Shown here in pieces: positions 50,258 to 59,200 of a stretch of 64,000 bases of DNA. The notes beneath the pieces were generated by a model. That model was not told the DNA's origin. It was given only the letters and a program-made list of their open reading frames with translations, and made no database searches. A program made the translations under genes and the position numbers. Position 1 is the first letter of the stretch. Each line of letters starts with the position of its first letter. Source of the stretch: Longispora fulva (GTDB taxonomy: Bacteria; Actinomycetota; Actinomycetes; Mycobacteriales; Micromonosporaceae); contig NZ_JADOUF010000001.1 in assembly GCF_015751905.1 (NCBI RefSeq), positions 7,130,001 through 7,194,000 of the forward strand, read 5' to 3'.

Positions 50258-50629
50258 ATGGGTTCGACCGACTCCGCAGAGGAATCTGCATTCTGGGTCT
50301 ACTTCAGGGCCGAACTGGACAGGCGCAAGATGACGATGACCGAGCTTGCTCGGCTCGCGGGCGTCAAGGTCCAGGCGATATACAAGTGGCGGACAGCTAG
50401 ACCGACTTCGGAGAGCTGTCGCAAGATAGCCGCAGCCCTCGGCGAGGACCCCGAGCATCTGCTGATGCTCGCGGGGCACCTGGACCAGCGGGACGAGGGC
50501 TCCGCTCCGTCTGAGATCGATGTGGAGGCCGCCATCTGGGCGTCGGATAGCTTCACTCGCGCCCAGAAGGAGGTGCTTGTGGCGACGGCCAAGGAATTCA
50601 GGCGCGCCAACGGCAGCGGCGCGAACTGA
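50258..50629 (+). CDS. XRE-family HTH regulator, 123 residues
   Basis: ATG 50258. N-terminal HTH (about 18-70: RRKMTMTELARLAGVKVQAI, then SESCRKIAAALGEDPEHLL), typical of XRE repressors, followed by a helical acidic C-terminus. Divergent from the replication operon, which it probably controls together with the 72-residue HTH protein. Confidence 0.75.
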   Translation: MGSTDSAEESAFWVYFRAELDRRKMTMTELARLAGVKVQAIYKWRTARPTSESCRKIAAALGEDPEHLLMLAGHLDQRDEGSAPSEIDVEAAIWASDSFTRAQKEVLVATAKEFRRANGSGAN

Positions 50630-50715
50630 TCGAGAAGCCACCCGACCGCTGCCGGCCCGTGTTGGTACACCAGGGCTGAGGCGCGACGGTGAACCCGAGA
50701 ACTCGGGACGCAGGA

Positions 50716-51312
50716 TCAGAACGTCAGGATCCCCGCGATGGCGGCGAGGCCGCCGCCGAGGATGGTTCCAGCGGCGACCTGCCAGACAGTGTGTTTGCCC
50801 AAGCGGACCCGGGACCAGCCGACGATCGGTGCCGCCAGGAGGATCACGGCCAGCCAGGGGCCTAAAGCTATGACGAGGCTGACCGTCACGCTGGCGGCGA
50901 GGCTTGTGTGAGACGAGATCGGCCACCACAGGTCGATGATCGCCATCGGCAAGACGGTGAGCGCCAGCGCGGTCTGGAGCACCAGGAGTTCTCTGGGCGC
51001 GCCGAGCCCGGCTAGGACAGCGCGGCCTGCGAGAACGGCGACGAACGCGACAAGCAGCGGCACTGCCCGCAGTGCCGCTGCCGGCAAGGGACGCGCGGTG
51101 AAGTGCCCGCGCACGAGTGCCAGGGCGAAGGCGGGCGGGCCGAGTGCCCCGAAGCACACCGCGATGACACCCCACAGCAGGCCCTGTCCGACGTCAGGGG
51201 CCGCCGCCGCGGCGAGCACGACTTGCCCGGCGGTCAGCACCACCGGCGGGGCGAGCAGCGTGCTGACGCGCGTGGCGGTGGGGTGCGGTGGGGCGGTGGT
51301 CGCACCCGTCAT
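50716..51312 (-). CDS. PAP2-like membrane phosphatase
   Basis: 198 residues, five to six membrane segments. Partial PAP2 motifs: ISSHTSLAASV in place of PSGHxxxA (about 129-139), and GWSRVRLGKHTVWQVAAG matching SR-x5-H-x3-(D)V with Gln instead of Asp. The first motif (KxxxxxxRP) is not seen. Activity on lipid phosphates is uncertain. Start overlaps the upstream stop. Confidence 0.6.
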   Translation of the reverse strand: MTGATTAPPHPTATRVSTLLAPPVVLTAGQVVLAAAAAPDVGQGLLWGVIAVCFGALGPPAFALALVRGHFTARPLPAAALRAVPLLVAFVAVLAGRAVLAGLGAPRELLVLQTALALTVLPMAIIDLWWPISSHTSLAASVTVSLVIALGPWLAVILLAAPIVGWSRVRLGKHTVWQVAAGTILGGGLAAIAGILTF

Positions 51313-52517
51313 CCGAGGGTGCTTTCAAGGTTGGCGCGGACTCCGCCGAGAGTGTTGGACCCGGATCGGTACGCGCGGACAACCGGGTGGCGCCGGAAGT
51401 GCCGGGCGATGGCGAGGAGCCATTGGAGTTGTTCGTCGCCGGTCGCGCCGGTCCCGTAGGGGAAGTCGGCGGTCCGCTCCGGCGCGGTCCCGCTTTCGTG
51501 GGCGTGGAGTGCGGCAGCGACGCGCATTGCGGTTCCCAGCGCCTGCTGGCCACTGCTGCGGTCGATGCCGTGCAGGGTGCCGATTTCCTCGGCGACGTCG
51601 GCGGCGTAGTACGGAGTCAGGCGCTGCATCCCGTCAGGGATCTCGATGACGAGCCGGTCAAGCAGCCGGGCCAGATCGCGAGCGGGCCGGGCCGCGTACG
51701 GCGTCTTGGCGAGAAGGATCGAGGGGTTCGCCGCATACAGGTCACGCCACAGCGGATACAACGTCCGGTACTGACGGAAACAACGAATCGCAGGGCCCCA
51801 GGCGGGCAGGGTCAACCCGACGATCATGAGAAGCGCGCCGGGCGCGCAGATCGCGGGAGTGATGTATTCGTTGCGCGCGAGTGGTCCGGGCAGACCGTCG
51901 CCCATGACCTCGGCGGCGACGTAGGCCACCTTGTACAGGCAGTACGTCAACCCGAGGCAGGCGCCCGCGGCCACCATGCGCAGGCCACGCCGCAGCATCA
52001 CGTCTTGCACGAAGCCGGCATAGCGGCGGGACTGCCAGGCGATCATGCCCAGTGCCGCAGCGAAGCCCGTGAGGAACGTCATCAGGTACTGCGCAGCCCA
52101 GGGTGCCGCAGCGTAGCGCTCGGACCAGTGGGACGTCTCGACGTCGGCGCCGATGAGCGCGTAGAAGACGCCCATCGTGATGAAGAGGACGGTATAGAAG
52201 GCGACCACGAGGAGGGCACGCTTGCGGGCAGCGGCACGCTCGTGCGCCCAGTAGGTGAGCATCAGACCGATGGACGCGGCGAACACGATGACGCACATGT
52301 GGCTAATCGGGCGCATCAGGTTGGGCACGCCGAGCGCCCTGTTGAGGGGCGTAGCCACCGCCGGGGTTGACGTGGCCAGACCCGCTCCAAGGAAGGCCAG
52401 ACCAACCGCCAGGGCCTTGGTGGCAGCGGGGTTGGTCGCGGTGCGGACGCCACGGACCGTGTAGATGGCGGCGAACCACGACACGGCCGCGCAGAACAGG
52501 AAGAGGACGCTTTTCAT
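51309..52517 (-). CDS. MAB_1171c-type putative transporter/sensor
   Basis: 402 residues. Seven or eight membrane segments in the first about 235 residues, then a soluble domain beginning RTLYPLWRDLYAANPS and RLLDRLVIEIPDGMQRLTPYY, the hallmark of the MAB_1171c/DUF6545 family. These genes very often follow XRE and ImmA/IrrE genes in actinomycetes. ATG 52517 overlaps the ImmA stop (TGATG). It may sense or pass a signal to the protease. Confidence 0.75.
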   Translation of the reverse strand: MKSVLFLFCAAVSWFAAIYTVRGVRTATNPAATKALAVGLAFLGAGLATSTPAVATPLNRALGVPNLMRPISHMCVIVFAASIGLMLTYWAHERAAARKRALLVVAFYTVLFITMGVFYALIGADVETSHWSERYAAAPWAAQYLMTFLTGFAAALGMIAWQSRRYAGFVQDVMLRRGLRMVAAGACLGLTYCLYKVAYVAAEVMGDGLPGPLARNEYITPAICAPGALLMIVGLTLPAWGPAIRCFRQYRTLYPLWRDLYAANPSILLAKTPYAARPARDLARLLDRLVIEIPDGMQRLTPYYAADVAEEIGTLHGIDRSSGQQALGTAMRVAAALHAHESGTAPERTADFPYGTGATGDEQLQWLLAIARHFRRHPVVRAYRSGSNTLGGVRANLESTLG

Positions 52518-53074
52518 CAGAACTGTTGCTTTCGATCGGGGCGGCCGAGTGAGCCGTGTAGGCGAGCGATGATGCCAGCTTGTTCGGGAGTCGTCGCGGG
52601 TTTTTCGGACTCAGCCTCTAGCTCCGTGACCAGGTCGCCGAGCACATGCGCCAGTGTCTCGGCCCGGCGCTCGATGGGCACGTCGTATCCGTGGCGGCCC
52701 AGGGCGAACTCGATGGTCTCGGGGTCGATGTCAAGAAATGCTTTGACCCATTCGAGAAGGTCCGGTTCGACTGCGGCGTGTTCGGCCTGGTCGAAGTCGA
52801 ACCACCAGTGCCCGATCTCGTGGAACAGGACGTGGCGGCGCTGGTAGCCGCCTCCGATGTTGCTCGGCAGCAGCAGTCGGTCACCCTGCCCTGTGCCCAG
52901 GTACATGCCGCATGGGGCGCCGCCGGTGGGCGTGTAGAAGCCCAAGGTGATAGGCCGACCGCGCAGCCGGGACAGATTGGCGATGAAGGCTTCCTCGTCC
53001 CAGGGGACAGGGATGAGGTGCCGGAACTGCTTCGCGGCGTCCTCGCACAGGTCCCGGAATTCCTCGAAGGTCAT
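52517..53074 (-). CDS. ImmA/IrrE-type metallopeptidase
   Basis: 185 residues. The zinc motif HEIGHWWFD (about 85-93) follows RRHVLFHE, typical for ImmA/IrrE (HExxH). In ICEBs1 and PprI/IrrE systems this protease cleaves or acts on an XRE-type repressor and so induces excision or a stress response. Here it lies directly behind an XRE gene (3-base gap), so it very likely targets that repressor. Confidence 0.8.
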   Translation of the reverse strand: MTFEEFRDLCEDAAKQFRHLIPVPWDEEAFIANLSRLRGRPITLGFYTPTGGAPCGMYLGTGQGDRLLLPSNIGGGYQRRHVLFHEIGHWWFDFDQAEHAAVEPDLLEWVKAFLDIDPETIEFALGRHGYDVPIERRAETLAHVLGDLVTELEAESEKPATTPEQAGIIARLHGSLGRPDRKQQF

Positions 53075-53077
53075 GTT

Positions 53078-53635
53078 CTACTCCGGTGGTCGCCGCTCGG
53101 CTGCCTTGCCGAGACCGTCGACCACCCTAAGCACCGTCTCGGTGTCGGAGGGGTCGAGCTTGCTCATGCCCTGCAGTACCTTCAGGAACGCTTCGTAGCC
53201 CTCGCGGGTCGAGGATGCCCCCCGAGCGCCGATGCGCTCGATGCCCAGCCGCCGCATTTCCAACAGGATCTCCACCTGGACGGCTTGGTCTGGATGGGCT
53301 GCGGCGTAGGTGCGCAACGCCGTCTCCTTGTCCGGGGCTTTCGGGTCCAGCGGCGGTAGGTCATACAGCAAGAACCCGCGGGCGACGCCGAAGAAGTCCT
53401 CCAGCTGCTCGGCGCTGGCGACGGTCGGCGTTCCGCCCGCGAGGATCGTGGAAATGGTCGTATGGGAAATTTTCCCGCCTTGTCCGCGAATCTGAGTAGC
53501 CACGTAGTTCGCGGTCACTCGGGTGCCGTGACGGCGGGCATGCTGATCCATCAGCACCCTCAGCTTCTCGGCCGGCGTGGTCGGGCGAGCGGGGTCCTGC
53601 GGCATCTCAGCGGCGGTGCCGTTCGGGCTTGTCAT
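53078..53635 (-). CDS. XRE-family repressor (ImmR-like position)
   Basis: 185 residues from ATG 53635 (AAGGA upstream). The HTH region (about 30-85) reads GTRVTANYVATQIRGQGGKI, then SHTTISTILAGGTPTVASAEQLEDFF. The C-terminal part is helical. It heads the four-gene cassette with ImmA, the MAB_1171c protein and PAP2. Two inverted-repeat operators lie just upstream, so it probably represses itself. Confidence 0.75.
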   Translation of the reverse strand: MTSPNGTAAEMPQDPARPTTPAEKLRVLMDQHARRHGTRVTANYVATQIRGQGGKISHTTISTILAGGTPTVASAEQLEDFFGVARGFLLYDLPPLDPKAPDKETALRTYAAAHPDQAVQVEILLEMRRLGIERIGARGASSTREGYEAFLKVLQGMSKLDPSDTETVLRVVDGLGKAAERRPPE

Positions 53636-53686
53636 GGAGCGGTCCTTGGCGGGGAGCGGGGACATCGGCCAGGTCGGGATCATCGT

Positions 53687-53777
53687 ACTTGCAAGGGGCT
53701 TGGCAAGTTGCGCGGGATGAGTTTAAGCCCCCCTGGCAACTCCTGCAAGATCTCTTTAAGGGTTCTTGCAGGAGTTG
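53687..53777 (-). promoter_or_regulatory. Operator-like inverted repeats upstream of the XRE repressor
   Basis: Site 1: ACTTGC/GCAAGT (53,687-53,692 and 53,703-53,708). Site 2: CAACTCCTGCAAGA (53,737-53,750) with TCTTGCAGGAGTTG (53,764-53,777), 14 bp perfect with 13-base spacing. All share a GCAAG half-site. Confidence 0.65.
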
Positions 53778-54027
53778 AACGCGGCAACGCGAATCGGGGG
53801 TCAGGGAGAGGGGTGCGCACCCAGTTGCACCTCTCCCTGGGGGTCGACCGCAGCGCGATGCCGCGGCAGCCGCACGACGCGAATCTGGAACACAGGTGGC
53901 CAGATGGGCGCCGTTGCATCCAGGTGCGAGGCAGACGCTGCGCACCGGGCAGCCCTTGTCGGGGCACTCCAGTTCACGGAGCCCCGGTAGTCTGCCCGCA
54001 CATGCGTACGAACATGGGGGAACTTTG

Positions 54028-54309
54028 ATGGCTAGCGTCTTTCGCCGCCGCGCGCTGATCGCCGGCGGCCTGCTTCTGTGGAGTGCACTGCTCGCCGACT
54101 GTGTCTTGTCGATCGAAGGGATCATTCCATCCCTCCCAGTGGGCCTGCTGATCGTCCTGAGCGTGGCCGCAGCGATGATGTGCCTGGTGGGAGTGATCGC
54201 GGGCACCGGCATTCCTGCCCAGCACGCCTTCATCCTCGGGATGCGGTTCCGCGCCCAGCAGGACGAGGCCCAGGGGCAGCAGAAGCGAGAAGCTGACCCT
54301 CAGCCCTAG
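54028..54309 (+). CDS. Small membrane protein, 93 residues
   Basis: Not recognised. ATG 54028 with GGGGGAA upstream. Two membrane segments (ALIAGGLLLWSALLADCVL and VGLLIVLSVAAAMMCLVGVIAGTGI) and a polar Gln/Glu-rich tail. Rightward, between the repressor control region and the integrase terminator. A superinfection or entry-exclusion role is conceivable but not supported by sequence. Confidence 0.5.
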   Translation: MASVFRRRALIAGGLLLWSALLADCVLSIEGIIPSLPVGLLIVLSVAAAMMCLVGVIAGTGIPAQHAFILGMRFRAQQDEAQGQQKREADPQP

Positions 54310-54347
54310 ACGCCCCTGGATACCTGTGATCAACGGCACGCACTCGG

Positions 54348-54377
54348 CCGCCCCGCCCGCGAACGCGGGCGGGGCGG
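54348..54377. terminator. 14-bp hairpin between convergent genes
   Basis: CCGCCCCGCCCGCG and CGCGGGCGGGGCGG around AA. It serves the small membrane gene and the leftward integrase. Confidence 0.7.
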
Positions 54378-54492
54378 TTCTCATTCAGATGGAGCGGGGC
54401 TCGGGAGCCACCCTCGACCAGTTACAGAGAGTAGCTATCCCGGGGGTTTCGGCGGCGTTGGTCGAACGCGCAGCTTCTTCCTTGTGCTCGCG

Positions 54493-55767
54493 TTATGCCG
54501 CCCGTCCGAGTTCGCCATTCAAGGTATCCGGGTAAATTCTTGTCACGGACCCCATCGTTTCGTCGCGCGCATTCTTAGCGGCAGTTTTCTGCCGCTCTGC
54601 CGCCGCCATCTCGTCAAGCTCATCGAGTTTGTCGGTGTCTCCATCGGGCCTGCGGTGACCGTAGATGTTGAACGTAGTCTGGATCGAAGCATGACCAAGT
54701 CGCCGCATGATTGCGAAGAAGTCCCAGGCCGCTTCGATGAGCCATCCGACGTGACTATGCCGCAAGTCATGCGGGCGCGGGCGGCTGTGTAGGCGCGACT
54801 CGCACAGGCAAGTCGAAACCGCGAGGATGGGGATGGCTCCAGACTTGTCAGCCTTCGGTGGGTGCGAGGCGCACCGGCTCGCCTTGGCGATGGCGGGCCA
54901 CCAAATGCGCCGCCGGAAGTTCCTGAGGTCCCACTTGTGTCCTCGCGCGGTCCCGAAAACGTATGCGTCCTTCCGCTTCCCCTTTACTCGTGCCGCCAGA
55001 ATCTTGGCGAGCTTGCGGGAAATGAAGATCGTACGATCGGCATCGTCGGTCTTGGTGCCGCGGACGTGGATGTAGGGCTTGTTCCGTTCGAGGAACAGGT
55101 CCGAGACCTTCAGCTCCAGGATCTCCCCTGGGCGCATGCCCGTGCCGCAGCCCGTGTCCACGAAGTCTTCCCAGCTCGGAGGCATCGAAGCCCTGACCAG
55201 GTCGGCCTCAAAGTGGGTGAGGAAGATCGAGTCATACTTCTTGATCTTGGGAAGCTCCGTCTTGCCGCCGACCGGCTTGGCTGCTGGATTCACGGCCATG
55301 TACTTCTCTGTGACCGCGAAGCCAAAAAGTACGTGAGCTACCGCATGGGCCTTTCGGATGTAGGCCGGCTTGCAGCCCTTGTCGACCAGCGAGGTGATGA
55401 ACGTGAGGTACCGGGGCCGGTCCACCTCTGCGCACCGCAAGCCATCGAATGCCGGAGCGATCATGTTCCGCCCCAGCCGGACATACTCTTTCCGAGTGCT
55501 GTCGGCGATATCCCGGCCCTTGAAGGCATCAACCACGATGTCCTTCACGAACGGGCTTATGACCCCCACAGTCTCGGGCTCTTCTTCGATGCCGAGGACG
55601 ACCCGGTAGACCTCGTCCTTGGTGATTAGATGATTGCGCGCTTCGGCCAATTTCTTCGCCGCATCTGCGTCTGTCTCATTGCTGAAGGTGCACGTCTCCC
55701 AGTCTGCCTTTCGACTCGGACGCCAGCGCACTTGGAAGGAGTTCCCCCGCGGGGCCATGCTCGCCAT
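54493..55767 (-). CDS. int: Tyrosine integrase of the element
   Basis: 424 residues from ATG 55767; a GTG at 55806 is possible. N-terminal SAM-like core-binding domain (about 75-165), then the catalytic domain with Arg in GTGMRPGEILELK, the box HDLRHSHVGWLI and the second part RLGHASIQTTFNIYGH with the Tyr nucleophile. Codon usage is less GC-biased than in neighbours. It lies 150 bases from attR and reads toward the element, so it is the element's own recombinase. No xis gene is directly beside it. Confidence 0.85.
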   Translation of the reverse strand: MASMAPRGNSFQVRWRPSRKADWETCTFSNETDADAAKKLAEARNHLITKDEVYRVVLGIEEEPETVGVISPFVKDIVVDAFKGRDIADSTRKEYVRLGRNMIAPAFDGLRCAEVDRPRYLTFITSLVDKGCKPAYIRKAHAVAHVLFGFAVTEKYMAVNPAAKPVGGKTELPKIKKYDSIFLTHFEADLVRASMPPSWEDFVDTGCGTGMRPGEILELKVSDLFLERNKPYIHVRGTKTDDADRTIFISRKLAKILAARVKGKRKDAYVFGTARGHKWDLRNFRRRIWWPAIAKASRCASHPPKADKSGAIPILAVSTCLCESRLHSRPRPHDLRHSHVGWLIEAAWDFFAIMRRLGHASIQTTFNIYGHRRPDGDTDKLDELDEMAAAERQKTAAKNARDETMGSVTRIYPDTLNGELGRAA

Positions 55768-55916
55768 GGCTTCGACGCTAGGACCTCCGGGGCTCCGTGT
55801 ACACATGGGAACACCAACCCCGCACCCAGGCGGAACGACACGTAAAAACCCGCACTCTCACGTAGCCCCTGACCTCCCCATATTGAAGAAACCCCAGGTC
55901 GACGGAGAGTAGCTAA
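55768..55916. other. Integrase leader and presumed attP arm region
   Basis: Short non-coding stretch between the integrase start and attR. It should hold integrase arm-binding sites, but I see no clear repeats. Confidence 0.3.
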
Positions 55917-55965
55917 CTGCACTGGCAGTGTGGGGGTCAGGGGTTCGAGTCCCCTCAGCTCCACC
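55917..55965 (+). other. attR: 3' fragment of tRNA-Ala(GGC)
   Basis: Positions 55,917-55,963 fit tRNA residues 27-73: anticodon stem CTGCA/TGTGG, loop CTGGCAG with anticodon GGC (55,924-55,926), T arm AGGGG-TTCGAGT-CCCCT, acceptor strand CAGCTCC plus A73. U70 would pair with G3, the alanine identity pair. The 5' half is absent (no D arm upstream), so this is the duplicated attachment core; the full gene should be at the left end, outside the window. Confidence 0.8.
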
Positions 55966-55973
55966 CCTTATTG

Positions 55974-56010
55974 AAGCTGGGGAAACGTATATCGTTTCCC
56001 CAGCTTTTTT
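55974..56010 (+). terminator. Rho-independent terminator of the original tRNA gene
   Basis: AAGCTGGGGAAAC and GTTTCCCCAGCTT around GTATATC, followed by TTTT. It remains behind the att core on the chromosome side. Confidence 0.85.
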
Positions 56011-56292
56011 GTGTCCGCCTTCGCGCGTGACCCGCTTCCCGCCTTTGTGGATGGTGTGCTCGCCCGCCGCCACGTTCGGCCCGTGTACGCAAGGGCCACG
56101 GCGCCACGTCCGTTTAGCCATATCGCGATCGTCTACCAGGCAGTAACGTGACCCCTCGCACATGCATCACGGGGAGTAATGCGCATGTCGGGTCCATGGG
56201 TGAACTCTGCCTGGCCATCGATCACTCCCCGTACGCGAAGCACCACGGTGGTGCCAGCGCAACGTGCCGGAACGAGTGAACGGGGATCCCGA
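56011..56292. other. Chromosomal intergenic region right of attR
   Basis: No convincing gene; open frames over the tRNA fragment and here are spurious. It may contain the promoter of the large secreted protein. Confidence 0.4.
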
Positions 56293-59200
56293 ATGCGTAG
56301 AAAAGTGCCATTAAGGGCTAGCCTGCTGGCGCGCGGACTGCTGACCGCGACCGCCTTGGCGACTGCGGCGTCGATGGCGATGTCGACAGCGGGATACGCC
56401 GCGCCGGCGCTGGCGTCAGCGGTGCCTCCTGTCGATCCGAGCCCGTCCGCGGCGCTCGTGCAGAAGGCGCGCTACGAGTTCGGGGCTACCCCGTCCGACG
56501 GCAAGCTCATGAACGACCTCGGCCAAACCTACGACGCCACCGTGCGCAACGGCGCGACCACGGACGTCGGCAGCGGTTCGGACAGCTGGGCCTCGCCCGG
56601 CGCGCCCTGGTACACCTTGGTCCTCGACGGGACCGACGACCACGTGTCCAGCACCGCGACCGTGGCCACCGACTCCTCGTTCACCGTCGCCGCGTGGGTG
56701 AAGGTCACCAAGATCGGCGCGAACTACGCCGTGGTCTCCCAGGACGGCACCCGGGTGTCGGGCTACTACCTCAAGGTGAACGCGTCCGGAAAGTGGCAGT
56801 TCAGTATTCCGAGGTCGGACTCCGAGACCGCCGCCTGGGACACCGTGACCGGCCCGGCGGCGGTCGTCAACGAGTGGACCCACCTGACCGGCGTGTACGA
56901 CGCGGCCGGGCAACTCCGCCTCTACGTTAACGGCTTCCAGGCCGGCACCGCGGCGCACACCGCGACCTGGAAGGCCACCGGTGACACCCAGATCGGGCGC
57001 TCGCTCTGGGTCGGGGCTCCCGGCGACTACCTGCCGGGCAATGTGGACGAGGTACGGCTCTGGCAGGGCGTGCTGCCCGACATCGCCATCGCCCAGCTCG
57101 TCGTGTCCGCGGATACAGCGCGTGCCGACCGCTGCAAGGTCGGCCACTGGCTGCACGCGGGTGGCCCGCAGGTCAAGGCCGTCGCGGGCGCGGCGCTCGC
57201 CGGCACGGACGTCGACACCCGGCGGGTCCTCGCCGGCTTCGGCTGGGGATTCTCCCCGCTGGAGAAGGCCGCTGACGCCGACGACGTCGCGCTCCGTGCG
57301 GTCGACACCGCGCAGAACGACAGGTACACGGCGTGGCACAACACGCTGGCTTCGTACAAGCTCCCGGCCGGGTCGGACAGCACCGGGTTCGATGTGGCTC
57401 CCCAGTACGGCGCGGAGATGCGCAAGTTCCTCTTCGACCGCCAGGACCGGACCTTCCGCCACTACTTCGACGAGCCGCCGGCGCCGAAGCCGACCCCGGC
57501 GGCGCTCGACAGGGCGCTGGCGATCCGTGCGGCGCGCGAGGCGGCCGGCGACCAGACGATCTCGTGGCTGTACCCCGAGTGGCGCGTGCGGGCGTGGTCG
57601 GCGAACGACATCGCGAAGTTCATCCAGTTCGGCGGGCTGCCCTCGGTCGCGCCGGCGACGGACTCCGTCGAGTACCGGATGGAGGTCGAGGATCTCAAGA
57701 TCAAGTGGGCCGGGTGCGACAGCACCGACCCGGCGGACCCCGCGGGCGTCCTCGCCAGCGTCACCGCGACCGGCCACGTCGAGTGGCAGGCCGAGTTGGC
57801 CGCCCAGGCCCCGCAGCGCGCGACCATCGTCGCCGCGGAGATCCAGGCCGCGAAGGACACCCGGACCGCCTCGGCCGCCATGGTCGAGGCCCAGGGGCAG
57901 GCCTGGATCGCCGGTCAGCTCCTGAAGTGGCAGAAGTACTGGCAGGGCGTATCGCAGACCAGCTTGCTCTACCCGAAGCCGGCGGAGTTCACGAAGGCGA
58001 ACTCCGACCTGGCCGCGGCGCGCGCAGCCGTCGCCGCTCAGCTCACGATCGCGCAGAACGCCGCGGCGTCCGCGAAGACCCAGGCCGACAAGGTCGCCGC
58101 CGCGCAGGCCCAGGCGGCCACCGTGGCCACCACCAACGGCACCCCCGTCGGCCGGGGTCTGACCTACGCTCGGCAGACCGCGCAGGTCACCAAGGCTTCG
58201 GCGGCGGCAGCCCTGGCCGGTTCCAAGGCCGTCGAGGCCACCCTCAACGCGGTGAAGGCCACCAACGCCGACAGTGCGGCGTTGCAGGCTCTGGCGCAGA
58301 CCCAGGCGCACGCGCTCCAGGCGGAGTACCAGCGGGCCGCGGCCGTCGAGGCCGCCAGCCAGGCGCACGCCGCAGCCGTGGCGGCCGCCGGTCAGGCCAC
58401 CCAGGCAGCGGCGGCCGCGGCGAAGGCCAAGGCGGACCGGGCGACGGCCGAGCAGGCCGAACGTACCGCGACCACCGCTGCGGCCGACGCGAAGGCCAAG
58501 CGGGGTGTCGCGGAGGCGGAGCGGGCCACCGCGGCCGCGGCCAGGGCCAAGGCGGAGGCGGAGCGTACGAAGGCCGCCCAGTTCGAGGCCCAGGCGCAGA
58601 CCCAGCAGGGAATCGCGGCGTCGGCGCGGGGGGCCGCGTCCACCGCCGCCGGGACCGCGGCGCAGAAGCGGAGCGAGGCCGAAGCGGCGGAGACCCGGGC
58701 CGGCGCGGCACGGGACGCCGCGGTGACCGCCGAGGAACGCCGGGACGCGCTGGAGTCGCGAGCCAGGGCGTACGAGGCAGCGGCGGCCGCAGCTGAGGGA
58801 ACCTCCGCCGCCGGGGCCGCCCGGACCGCGGCCACCGAGGCGCGGACCGCCGCCACCGAGGCCGGCACGGCGGCGGACGCCGCGCGCTCCGCGGCGACGG
58901 CGGCCGGCAACGCCGCGGTCAGCGCGCGTGCGGCGGCGACCCAGGCGACGGGTGCTTCCGAGCGGGCACGTGCCGCGGCGAACGCGGCCGACGCCGATGC
59001 GGCGACCGCCTGGTCGGCGTCCTCCACCGCCCACGCGGCGGCCGCCGACGCGATCGTCGCCGCCGACCAGGCCGCGGCGAACGTCAAGGCGGCGCAGGCC
59101 CTGGCCGACGCGGCGCTGACCCAGGCCGCGAAGGCGAAGGCTGACGCGGCGACGGCGAGGGTCGAGGCGGACAAGGCGCTGGTGGACAGCGCCCGCGTGG

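Larger units (their letters stand above)
1..55965. mobile_element. Right-hand part of a T4SS-type integrative conjugative element
   Basis: The segment carries an integrase next to a tRNA-Ala 3' fragment, a MobC/relaxase pair, a VirD4-type coupling protein, a split VirB4, VirB6/VirB8/VirB2-like proteins, a cell-wall hydrolase, DnaB, SSB, a ParB-like protein and an XRE/ImmA switch. No FtsK/TraB-type translocase of the classic Streptomyces AICE (pSAM2) kind is visible, so transfer is probably single-stranded through a T4SS. The left boundary is outside the window. Whether 1-8 kb is element cargo or older island DNA cannot be decided from the sequence alone. Confidence 0.8.

Noticed and set aside
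1-55965. Prophage or AICE instead of T4SS ICE
   Set aside because: No capsid, tail or terminase genes and no FtsK/TraB translocase; relaxase, coupling protein and VirB4 are present.
55626-56163. Open frames over the tRNA fragment (products with LEPLTPTLP or GTRTPDPH)
   Set aside because: These are the familiar false products of antisense tRNA sequence; they cross att and the terminator.
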